A program made the translations under genes and the position numbers. Of a stretch of DNA of 8,977 nt, positions 1 through 7,700 are shown one piece after another. Source of the stretch: Deltaproteobacteria bacterium (GTDB taxonomy: Bacteria; Desulfobacterota; GWC2-55-46; S146-73); the NCBI GenBank assembly GCA_015492355.1, contig WGFF01000002.1, positions 1 to 8,977 of the forward strand. Reading direction: 5' to 3'. Position 1 is the stretch's first letter. Each line of letters starts with the position of its first letter. Under the pieces are notes generated by a model. The model was given only the letters and a program-made list of their open reading frames with translations. It searched no databases and was not told the DNA's origin.

Positions 1-218
1 AGGAGAAGACAGAGTTCACAGTGGTGCTCAAATCAGTTGGATCGGAGAAGATAAAGGTGATAAAAGAGGTGAGGGCTGTAACAGGGCTCGGTCTGAAGGA
101 GGCAAAGGAGCTGGTCGAGAGTGCACCGAAACCACTCAAGGAGGGTATTTCCAAGGAGGAGGCAGAGAAGATAAAGAAACAGGTAGAGGGTGCTGGAGCA
201 GAGGTGGAGATACAATAA
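1..218 (+). CDS. rplL: 50S ribosomal protein L7/L12, C-terminal domain (5' truncated by window edge)
   Basis: L7/L12 forms the flexible stalk of the 50S ribosomal subunit; its C-terminal domain recruits and stimulates the translational GTPases (EF-Tu, EF-G, IF2, RF3). The visible part reads EKTEFTVVLKSVG from position 3 and runs to TAA at 216-218, about 71 residues. This is the whole C-terminal domain plus the end of the hinge. The family signature TGLGLKEAKELVE is intact, as is the ending GAGAEVE. The N-terminal dimerisation domain lies left of the window. The GTG at position 21 is not the real start: the frame is open to the window edge and the residues before it (EKTEF) are conserved family sequence. 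The gene lies 197 bp upstream of rpoB, the usual rplJL-rpoBC arrangement, so co-transcription is likely. Nothing is unusual in the protein. Confidence 0.97.
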   Translation, partial: EKTEFTVVLKSVGSEKIKVIKEVRAVTGLGLKEAKELVESAPKPLKEGISKEEAEKIKKQVEGAGAEVEIQ

Positions 219-240
219 TGCCTTTCAAAAAGAGGTGTGA

Positions 241-292
241 TTCAGGGTGGTCATCCCGCGGGCTATATCCCCCCGTGGGGTATCGCCCTGAG
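241..292 (+). other. long RNA stem-loop A in the rplL-rpoB spacer
   Basis: Positions 242-251 pair with 282-291, one base (C252) is bulged, and 253-262 pair with 272-281, giving 20 base pairs around a 9-nt loop (263-271). T241 and G292 can add a wobble pair. Four internal pairs are G.T (248/285, 250/283, 254/280, 258/276). These are stable as G.U only if the + strand is the RNA; the other strand would have A.C mismatches. The nearest T-run (304-309) lies about 12 nt after the stem, too far for a standard intrinsic terminator. In E. coli this gap carries a partial attenuator and an RNase III site, so a similar role is plausible but inferred. Confidence 0.7.
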
Positions 293-309
293 GATTGTCA
301 TTCTTTTTT

Positions 310-328
310 AAGGAAGGGGTCTTCCCTT
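310..328 (+). other. short stem-loop B in the rplL-rpoB spacer
   Basis: AAGG (310-313) and AAG (314-316) pair with CCTT (325-328) and CTT (321-323), with C324 bulged and a GGGT loop. That is seven pairs with one bulge. It follows a run of six T (304-309) rather than preceding one, so it is not a terminator on the + strand. It is the weakest of the spacer structures and may be coincidental. Confidence 0.35.
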
Positions 329-332
329 GAAG

Positions 333-372
333 AGATAATCTGCCCGTGGGCTTGCCTGCGGGCGGATTATTT
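333..372 (+). other. long perfect RNA stem-loop C in the rplL-rpoB spacer
   Basis: Positions 335-350 pair without interruption with 355-370 around the 4-nt loop CTTG, giving 16 pairs. 334/371 (G.T) and 333/372 (A-T) extend this to 18. Internal wobbles are T341/G364, T347/G358 and G348/T357, all G.U in + strand RNA. No T-run follows, so this is not an intrinsic terminator. A long uninterrupted duplex just upstream of rpoB fits an RNase III processing or mRNA-stability element, as known for the same gap in E. coli. The alternative is a dispersed palindromic repeat (REP or MITE type). The tetramer GAAG lies on both sides (329-332 and 374-377), too short to prove a target duplication. Confidence 0.75.
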
Positions 373-384
373 AGAAGGCATAAG

Positions 385-405
385 TCCTTTAACCTTTGGA
401 AAGGA
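385..405 (+). promoter_or_regulatory. possible Shine-Dalgarno-masking hairpin before rpoB
   Basis: TCCTTT (385-390) is the exact reverse complement of AAAGGA (400-405), with a 9-nt loop. The 3' arm overlaps the rpoB Shine-Dalgarno AAGGAG (401-406). CCTTT at 393-397 offers a competing partner for the same bases. Folding would hide the ribosome-binding site. The stem is only 6 pairs and A/T-rich in part, so it may be weak, especially in a thermophile. Confidence 0.35.
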
Positions 406-406
406 G
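401..406 (+). promoter_or_regulatory. ribosome-binding site of rpoB
   Basis: AAGGAG ends 9 nt before the ATG at 416, close to ideal spacing. It supports 416 as the start. An in-frame TAA at 410-412 rules out any upstream start in this frame. Confidence 0.85.
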
Positions 407-415
407 TTTTAAGAA

Positions 416-3400
416 ATGGGGTCTCTTAACTTGAGGGATGGTAGTCTTTTAAGGAAGAACTTTTCGAGGATCGGCAGGGTAATAGAACTTCCGAACCTTA
501 TAGAGGTCCAGAAGAAGTCCTTTAGGGAGTTTCTGCAGATGGATGTGAAGCCAGAGGAGAGAAAGGATGTAGGGCTTCAGGCTGCGTTCAAGAGTGTCTT
601 TCCCATAAAGGACTTCAGCGGTACCGCATCCCTTGAGTTCGTAAAGTACATCCTTCTTGAGCCCAAGTATACCATAGAGGAGTGCCACCAGAAGGGCATG
701 ACCTATGCCGCACCCATAAAGATACTGGCAAGGCTCATCATATGGGACAGGGACCCTGAGACCGGTGCACAGAGCATAAGGGATATAAAGGAGCAGGAGG
801 TATACTTCGGTGAGATACCCCTCATGACCGATACAGGGAGTTTTATCATTAACGGCACAGAGCGTGTCATAGTGAGCCAGCTCCACCGTTCCCCGGGTGT
901 GTTCTTCGAGTACGAAAAGCCAAAGGGCTTTACAGGCAGGCTCCAGTGTACCGCAAGGATAATACCCTACAATGGTTCGTGGCTCGACTTCGAGTTCGAC
1001 CAGAAGGACTGGCTATACGTGCGCATAGACAAGAGAAGGAAGATGCCAGCGACCATACTCCTCAAGGCACTCGGCTACTCTGTGGAGGAACTCCTCAACT
1101 ACTTCTATCCGAGCGAGGAGATAGTCCTTGAGGGGAAGAAGATACTCAAGAGTGTGGAGCCTGAGTACATAATAGGTCAGAGGGCAAGTAGAGACATCAA
1201 GGACCCGAGGACAGGGGAGATAATAGTAAAGAAGGACAGAAAGTTCACAAGGCTCGTCATAAAGAAGATAGTCAATGCGGGTATAAAGTACATACCTGTT
1301 GAGGTAGAGGATATAATCGGCAGGATAGCATCCACTGACATATACGATCCAAAGACAGGGGAGATAATCCTTGAGTGCAACCAGACCCTCACAAGGGAGA
1401 AACTCGATGAGATATCGAGAAGGAATATCAAGAGTTTCAAACTCCTGTTCATAGATGCCATAGGTCCATCCCTGAGGGAGACCCTCCTTAACGACCACAT
1501 AGGGGATGAGGAGACCAAGCCCATCCAGGACTACAGGAAGGAGAACCCTGATGATCCCATAACCAACATGACCATCAACGCAAGGATAGAGATATACAAG
1601 AGGCTCAAACCTGGAGATATACCCACTGTGGAGACCGCAAACCAGTACTTCCACAATCTTTTCTTCTCCCCTGAGAGATACGATCTGTCGAAGGTGGGAA
1701 GACTCAAGCTCAACCGCAAGCTCGGCTTCGATGTACCCCTCGATCACACCACCCTCAGGAAGGAGGACATCCTCGGGGTGGTAAGGTATCTTATCTATCT
1801 CAAGAACGGTCAGGGCGAGGTGGACGATATAGATCACCTTGGGAACCGCAGGGTGAGGTGTGTGGGTGAGCTTCTCGAGAACCAGTACAGGATAGGGCTT
1901 TTGAGGATGGAGAGGGCGGTTAAGGAGAGGATGAGCCTTGGTGAGATAGAGACCCTCATGCCCCATGATCTTATAAATCCCAAGCCAGTATCAGCGGTGA
2001 TAAAGGAGTTTTTCGGCTCAAGCCAGCTCTCCCAGTTCATGGACCAGACCAACCCCCTTTCAGAGATAACCCACAAAAGGAGGCTCTCTGCCCTCGGTCC
2101 CGGTGGTCTGACCCGTGAGAGGGCTGGATTCGAGGTAAGGGATGTCCATGCAACCCATTACGGGAGGATATGCCCCATAGAGACACCAGAGGGACCGAAC
2201 ATCGGTCTTATCGTATCCCTGAGCACCTATGCGAGGATAAACGAGTTCGGTTTTATAGAGACACCCTACAGGGTGGTTGTGGACGGAAAGGTGACAAACC
2301 GTATCATCTACCTTTCTGCCCTCGATGAGGAGGACCATGTTATAGCCCAGGCTAACGCACCGATAGACAAGGACGGCAGATTCACGACCGAGTTCGTATC
2401 CGCAAGGAAGGGTAGAGAGTTCGTCATGGCAAAGCCAGAGGAGATAACCCTCATGGACGTATCTCCCAACCAGCTTGTAAGTGTTGCTGCATCCCTCATA
2501 CCGTTCCTTGAGAACGACGATGCGAACAGGGCGCTTATGGGTTCGAACATGCAGCGTCAGGCAGTGCCCCTTGTGCAGACAGAGGCACCACTTATAGGCA
2601 CGGGCATGGAGAGTGTGGTTGCAAGGGACTCGGGTGTGACCGTGCTGGCTAAGAGCCCCGGTGTGGTGGAGAGTGTGGACGGGACGCGTATCGTCATAAG
2701 GAACGAGAACAACGGTGTGGATATATACAACCTCATAAAGTTCAGGAGGTCCAACCAGAATACCTATCTCAACCAGAAGCCCATAGTGAAGAAGGGCGAT
2801 GTGGTCAAGGCAGGGGATGTGATAGCTGATGGTCCGTCCACTGCGAACGGGGAACTCGCCCTTGGAAGGAACGTGCTTGTTGCCTTCATGCCATGGGGTG
2901 GGTACAATTTTGAGGACTCCATACTCATAAGTGAGAGGCTCCTGAAGGACGATGTGTTCACGTCCATACATATAGAGGAGTTCGAGGTGGTTGCCAGGGA
3001 CATGAAGCTCGGAAGGGAGGAGATAACCAGGGATATACCGAATGTGGGAGAGGAGGCGCTCAAGAACCTCGATGAGAGCGGTATCATAAGGATAGGTGCA
3101 GAGGTGAAGCCAGGGGATATACTGGTAGGAAAGGTAACACCAAAGGGCGAGACACAGCTCTCCCCGGAGGAGAAGCTCCTGAGGGCGATATTCGGCGAGA
3201 AGGCAGAGGATGTGAAGGATACATCCCTCAGGGTACCCCCTGGTATCGAGGGTGTTGTAATAGATGCAAAGGTATTTTCGAGAAAGGGTGTGGAGAAGGA
3301 CGAAAGGAGCAAGTCCATAGAGGATAGAGAGATAGCAAGGCTTATAAAGGACAGGGACGATGAGATAGGCATAGTAAAGGAGACAGCCCTCAGCCGTATA

Positions 3401-4564
3401 AAGAGGCTGGTGGTGGGCAGAAAGGCGCAGGCAGGTATCTCGGACAGGAAGGGCAATACGATTATATCCAAGGGCAAGGTCATCACGGATGAAGCGGTAG
3501 GGAGCCTTCCATACAGCAGGTGGTCGGAGCTGACCAAGGTGGTGGACGAGAAGACAGCACACGAGGTGGAGAACATACTCGACAAGCTAAACGAGCAGAT
3601 AGACCTCATAAAGGTGTTCTTCGACAACAGGGTGAACAGGCTCAAGAGGGGAGATGAACTTCCACCCGGTGTTATAAAGATGGTAAAGGTCTATATTGCC
3701 ATGAAGCGGAAGCTCTCTGTGGGTGATAAGATGGCTGGAAGACACGGCAACAAAGGGGTCATATCGAGGATACTGCCAGAGGAGGATATGCCCTATCTCG
3801 AGGATGGTACACCGGTGGACATAGTGCTCAATCCTCTGGGTGTGCCATCAAGGATGAATATCGGGCAGATACTTGAGACCCATCTTGGATGGGCTGTAAA
3901 GAACATGGGTAGACTCATAGGCGAACTCCTCGAAAGACACGCAAGCCCGAACACAATAAGAGACAGGATAAAAAAGATATACGGTTCTCCAGAGTTCAGT
4001 AAATTTGTAAACAGTCTCAGCGATGAAGAGGTTGTTCTTCTCGCAGAGAGGCTCAGGGATGGTATCCACGTCGCAAATCCCGTGTTCGATGGTGCCACGG
4101 AGAAGGACGTAAAAAGGCACCTTGAGATGGCAGGGCTTCCAAGGAGTGGCAAGACGGTACTCTATGACGGAAGGACCGGTGAGCCCTTCGACCAGGAGGT
4201 AACAGTGGGCATGATGTACATGCTCAAGCTCCATCACCTCGTGGACGACAAGATACACGCAAGGAGCACGGGTCCGTACTCGCTTGTAACACAACAGCCA
4301 CTCGGTGGAAAGGCACAGTTCGGTGGACAGAGGCTCGGTGAGATGGAGGTCTGGGCACTGGAGGCATACGGGGCTGCGTACTCCCTTCAGGAGTTCCTCA
4401 CTGTCAAGTCGGATGACGTGCCAGGAAGGACGAAGATGTACGAGAACATAGTCATGGGTAACTACAACCTTGAGCCCACACTGCCTGAGTCCTTCAGTGT
4501 CCTTGTAAAGGAACTCCAGAGCCTTGGACTCGATGTGGATTTGATGACAGAGGAGAAAAAATGA
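416..4564 (+). CDS. rpoB: DNA-directed RNA polymerase subunit beta
   Basis: Beta subunit of the core RNA polymerase (alpha2-beta-beta'-omega), 1382 residues against 1342 in E. coli. It forms one side of the active-site cleft and the rifampicin pocket. The rifampicin cluster is intact: Q540, D543, H553 and S558 correspond to E. coli Q513, D516, H526 and S531, with T545 (E. coli N518) and L557 (I530) as mild changes, so rifampicin sensitivity is expected. E833-D834 lie in the GYNFEDS motif, and the active-site lysines K1105 and K1113 in GDKMAGRHGNKG. Residues 250-345 contain a doubled beta-beta' module in the SI1 region. A helical, charged insert follows about residue 960, in the SI2 position before GDKMAGR. 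The C-terminus has the normal clamp-contact sequence (EVWALEAYGAA). The start is set by AAGGAG 9 nt upstream and an in-frame stop at 410. The gene is presumably co-transcribed with rplL and rpoC. Confidence 0.99.
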   Translation: MGSLNLRDGSLLRKNFSRIGRVIELPNLIEVQKKSFREFLQMDVKPEERKDVGLQAAFKSVFPIKDFSGTASLEFVKYILLEPKYTIEECHQKGMTYAAPIKILARLIIWDRDPETGAQSIRDIKEQEVYFGEIPLMTDTGSFIINGTERVIVSQLHRSPGVFFEYEKPKGFTGRLQCTARIIPYNGSWLDFEFDQKDWLYVRIDKRRKMPATILLKALGYSVEELLNYFYPSEEIVLEGKKILKSVEPEYIIGQRASRDIKDPRTGEIIVKKDRKFTRLVIKKIVNAGIKYIPVEVEDIIGRIASTDIYDPKTGEIILECNQTLTREKLDEISRRNIKSFKLLFIDAIGPSLRETLLNDHIGDEETKPIQDYRKENPDDPITNMTINARIEIYKRLKPGDIPTVETANQYFHNLFFSPERYDLSKVGRLKLNRKLGFDVPLDHTTLRKEDILGVVRYLIYLKNGQGEVDDIDHLGNRRVRCVGELLENQYRIGLLRMERAVKERMSLGEIETLMPHDLINPKPVSAVIKEFFGSSQLSQFMDQTNPLSEITHKRRLSALGPGGLTRERAGFEVRDVHATHYGRICPIETPEGPNIGLIVSLSTYARINEFGFIETPYRVVVDGKVTNRIIYLSALDEEDHVIAQANAPIDKDGRFTTEFVSARKGREFVMAKPEEITLMDVSPNQLVSVAASLIPFLENDDANRALMGSNMQRQAVPLVQTEAPLIGTGMESVVARDSGVTVLAKSPGVVESVDGTRIVIRNENNGVDIYNLIKFRRSNQNTYLNQKPIVKKGDVVKAGDVIADGPSTANGELALGRNVLVAFMPWGGYNFEDSILISERLLKDDVFTSIHIEEFEVVARDMKLGREEITRDIPNVGEEALKNLDESGIIRIGAEVKPGDILVGKVTPKGETQLSPEEKLLRAIFGEKAEDVKDTSLRVPPGIEGVVIDAKVFSRKGVEKDERSKSIEDREIARLIKDRDDEIGIVKETALSRIKRLVVGRKAQAGISDRKGNTIISKGKVITDEAVGSLPYSRWSELTKVVDEKTAHEVENILDKLNEQIDLIKVFFDNRVNRLKRGDELPPGVIKMVKVYIAMKRKLSVGDKMAGRHGNKGVISRILPEEDMPYLEDGTPVDIVLNPLGVPSRMNIGQILETHLGWAVKNMGRLIGELLERHASPNTIRDRIKKIYGSPEFSKFVNSLSDEEVVLLAERLRDGIHVANPVFDGATEKDVKRHLEMAGLPRSGKTVLYDGRTGEPFDQEVTVGMMYMLKLHHLVDDKIHARSTGPYSLVTQQPLGGKAQFGGQRLGEMEVWALEAYGAAYSLQEFLTVKSDDVPGRTKMYENIVMGNYNLEPTLPESFSVLVKELQSLGLDVDLMTEEKK
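1163..1450 (+). repeat. in-frame tandem duplication of a 48-residue module within rpoB
   Basis: Residues 250-297 and 298-345 align at a constant 48-residue offset: IIGQRASRDIKDPRTGEII against IIGRIASTDIYDPKTGEII. At DNA level an identical 15-mer occurs at 1210-1224 and 1354-1368, exactly 144 bp apart. E. coli RpoB has a more diverged version of the same doubled module in its SI1 region, so this is an old family feature whose copies are unusually alike here. Confidence 0.8.
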
Positions 4565-4566
4565 GG

Positions 4567-4594
4567 TCTTCCTGAGGGGAGGCCTTCGGGAAGG
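4567..4594 (+). other. stem-loop 1 in the rpoB-rpoC spacer
   Basis: Immediately after the rpoB stop, 4567-4578 pair with 4583-4594 around the loop GAGG (12 pairs). Wobbles are at 4567/4594, 4573/4588 and 4576/4585, all G.U in + strand RNA. No T-run follows, so it is not an intrinsic terminator. It could protect the rpoB end of a processed transcript; that role is inferred. The sequence GGGGAGG recurs at 4576 and 4609, so alternative pairings with stem-loop 2 exist. Confidence 0.65.
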
Positions 4595-4596
4595 AA

Positions 4597-4619
4597 GGAG
4601 GCTCCCCCGGGGAGGTTCC
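4597..4619 (+). other. stem-loop 2 in the rpoB-rpoC spacer
   Basis: 4597-4606 pair with 4610-4619 around a 3-nt loop: nine pairs (one G.U at 4600/4616) with a single G/G mismatch at 4601/4615. The inner five pairs (CTCCC/GGGAG) are very G+C-rich. It starts 2 nt after stem-loop 1, so the two could stack or compete. Confidence 0.5.
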
Positions 4620-4646
4620 CTTAGGGTTTATATCTTCTGTAAAGGT

Positions 4647-4685
4647 CCGGGAGAGCCCGTTTTCTGGAGAAATGGGTTTTCCCGG
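4647..4685 (+). other. long RNA stem-loop 3 in the rpoB-rpoC spacer
   Basis: 4647-4663 pair without interruption with 4669-4685 around the 5-nt loop CTGGA: 17 pairs. Four of them are wobbles (4653/4679, 4655/4677, 4659/4673, 4663/4669), all G.U in the + strand RNA; the opposite strand would carry four mismatches. The stem ends 25 nt before the rpoC Shine-Dalgarno and leaves that site free. TTTT at 4677-4680 lies inside the 3' arm, not after it, so this is not a normal terminator. Likely uses are RNase III cleavage, mRNA stabilisation, or partial attenuation between beta and beta' (inference). Confidence 0.75.
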
Positions 4686-4710
4686 CTGAGAGAACTAACC
4701 CTTCAACCAC

Positions 4711-4718
4711 AAGGAGGT
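4711..4718 (+). promoter_or_regulatory. strong ribosome-binding site of rpoC, decides a TTG start
   Basis: AAGGAGGT is a near-perfect match to the 16S anti-Shine-Dalgarno. It lies 5 nt before TTG at 4724 but 17 and 23 nt before the in-frame ATGs at 4736 and 4742, too far for either. The in-frame stop at 4640-4642 is followed by no ATG or GTG before 4724. Confidence 0.85.
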
Positions 4719-4723
4719 ACACA

Positions 4724-7700
4724 TTGGAGAGCCTTATGGCAATGTTTGAGAAGCGTAAAAACCCAATGGATATTAACGCCATAAGGATAACCATCGCATC
4801 GCCGGAGAAGATAAGGGAGTGGTCCCACGGCGAGGTGAAGAAACCCGAGACCATAAACTACAGGACCTTTAAGCCTGAACGGGATGGTCTTTTCTGTGCC
4901 AAGATATTCGGTCCTGTCAAGGACTTTGAGTGTAACTGCGGGAAGTACAAGCGGATGAAACACAGGGGGGCGGTGTGCGAGAAGTGCGGTGTGGAGGTGA
5001 TACATTCGAGTGTCAGACGCGAAAGACTCGGTCATATAGAGCTCGCCTCTCCTGTTGCGCATATCTGGTTTTTGAGGAGCCTGCCCTCCAGGATAGGCAT
5101 GCTACTCGATATGACCCTCAAGGAGGTCGAAAGGGTACTCTACTACGAGAACCATGTGGTTATCGACCCCAAGGAGACCGATCTCAAGTTTGGTGAACTC
5201 CTCACAGAGGAGAGGTACCAGAAGGCAGTAGAAAGATATGGACCCGACGGTTTCAGGGCTGGAATAGGTGCAGAGGCGATAAAGGAGATGCTCAGCAGGC
5301 TCGACCTTGAGAAACTCTCCTCCACACTCAGGAACGAGATGAAGAAGACCTCTTCGGATGCGAGAAAGAAGAGGATAGCAAAGCGTCTCAAGATAGTGGA
5401 GGCGTTTTTGAACTCTGGGAACAGGCCAGAGTGGATGATACTCGATGTGATACCCGTCCTTCCGCCCGATCTGAGGCCACTTGTGCCTCTTGATGGTGGA
5501 AGGTTCGCTACATCCGACCTCAACGACCTCTACAGGAGGGTCATAAACAGGAACAACCGCCTCAAGAGGCTCATGGAGCTCAACGCCCCTGATATCATCA
5601 TCAGGAACGAGAAACGTATGCTCCAGGAGGCTGTGGATGCACTCTTCGATAACGGCAGGCGGGGAAGGGTCATAACAGGGCAGAACAAAAGACCCCTTAA
5701 GTCCCTGAGCGATATGATAAAGGGCAAGGGCGGAAGGTTCAGGCAGAACCTTCTGGGCAAGCGTGTGGACTACTCTGGGAGGTCTGTCATCGTCATAGGA
5801 CCTGACCTGAGGCTACATCAGTGCGGACTGCCCAAGAAGATGGCACTCGAACTCTTCAAACCCTTCATCTACCAGAAACTCGAAGAGAAGGGCTATGCGA
5901 CCACCATAAAGAGCGCAAAGAAGATGCTCGAACGTGAATGGCCCGAGGTGTGGGACGTGCTCGATGAGATTATAAAGGAGCATCCCGTGCTTCTAAACCG
6001 TGCACCCACACTCCACAGGCTCGGAATCCAGGCATTCGAACCAGTGCTCATAGAGGGTAAGGCTATACAGCTCCATCCCCTTGTCTGTACCGCCTTCAAT
6101 GCGGACTTCGATGGAGACCAGATGGCAGTACACATACCCCTTTCCATAGAGGCGCAGGTGGAGTCCCGTGTGCTCATGATGTCCACAAACAACATCCTCT
6201 CCCCTGCCCATGGAAAGCCCATCATAGTGCCCACCCAGGACATAGTGCTTGGACTGTATTACCTTACAAGGGAGAGGTTCAACGTCAGGGGTGAGGGCAG
6301 GATATTTTCGGATTTCGAGGAGGTAAGGAGTGCCTACGATGCAGGGGAGGTGCACCTCCAGGCAAAGGTAAAGGTCAAGTACGACGGAAGGCTCGTTGAT
6401 ACCACTGTTGGAAGGGTGCTCCTCTACGAGATAGTGCCCGACAGTATAGGCTTCGATGAGGTCAACAGGGTGATGGACAAGAAGGCACTGGCAGATCTCA
6501 TAGATATATGCTACAGGTGTGCCGGCAACAAGGAGACAGTCCTTCTTGCGGACAGGCTCAAGGATATGGGCTACTTCTATGCGACAAAGGCAGGCATCTC
6601 TATATGTATAGACGATATGAAGATACCCGCCCGCAAGGAGGAGCTCCTCGAGAAGGCATACAACGAGGTGAAGGAGATACAGAAACAGTACAACGAGGGT
6701 CTCATAACCGACGGAGAGCGTTACAACAAGGTGATAGATATATGGGCGCAGATAACAGAGGAGATAGCGGATGAACTCCTCAAGGACCTCGGCAAGGAGA
6801 CCATCAGGGACAGGGACGGCAGGGAGAGGGATGTGCCGAGTTTCAACCCCATATTCATGATGGCCGACTCTGGTGCGAGGGGTTCTGCCCAGCAGATACG
6901 TCAGCTCGCTGGTATGAGGGGACTCATGGCAAAGCCCTCTGGAGAGATTATAGAGACCCCTATTACCGCCAACTTCAGGGAGGGACTGACTGTCCTCCAG
7001 TACTTCATATCCACACACGGTGCAAGAAAGGGACTTGCGGATACAGCACTCAAGACCGCAAACTCGGGGTATCTTACAAGGAGGCTTGTGGATGTGGCGC
7101 AGGATGCCATCATAGTGGAGGAGGACTGCGGTACCTTGGACGGTATATACATGACGAGCCTCGTTGAGGGTGGAGAGATAATAGAACCCATAGGGGAGAG
7201 GCTACTTGGAAGGGTTGCCCTTGAGGACGTGGTCGATCCCTTCACAGGCGAGGTTATAGTCCGTGCCAACGAGGAGATAGACGAGGAGAAGGTGGAGAAG
7301 ATAGAGGAGGCAGGGATAGAGAAGGTAAAGATAAGGAGTGTGCTTACGTGCAGGAGTATCAGGGGTATATGTGCGAAGTGCTACGGAAGGGACCTTGCCA
7401 GGGGGAGGCTCGTTGAGATAGGCGAGGCTGTGGGTGTGATTGCAGCCCAGTCCATAGGTGAGCCCGGCACCCAGCTCACCATGAGGACCTTCCACATAGG
7501 TGGTACCGCATCGAGGAGGGCAGAGCAGACCATCCTGGAGGCAAGGCACGAGGGTATTATAAAGTTCTACAACCTCACCACAGCGGTCAACTCCAGGAAC
7601 GAAGTGGTGGTGATGAACCGTAACGGTGAGATAGCCATACAGGACGAGCAGGGAAGGGACAGGGAGAGAAACCCGGTTATATATGGAGCGAAGCTCAAGG

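Noticed and set aside
242..309. Possible intrinsic terminator: stem-loop A followed by TTTTTT at 304-309
   Set aside because: The T-run begins about 12 nt after the stem, whereas a working intrinsic terminator has it directly adjacent. Partial attenuation cannot be excluded.
1013..1966. 317-codon open frame on the - strand opposite the 5' half of rpoB
   Set aside because: Shadow frame in rpoB codon register with a low-complexity Leu/Tyr-rich product.
2060..3562. 500-codon open frame on the - strand opposite rpoB
   Set aside because: It is in exact codon register with rpoB, so it stays open only because rpoB lacks TTA, CTA and TCA codons there. The product is rich in Cys, His, Leu and Tyr with no recognisable domain.
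4627..4640. AT-rich TTTATATC in the rpoB-rpoC spacer as a -10 box
   Set aside because: No acceptable -35 hexamer at 16-18 nt upstream; that stretch is the G+C-rich stem-loop 2.
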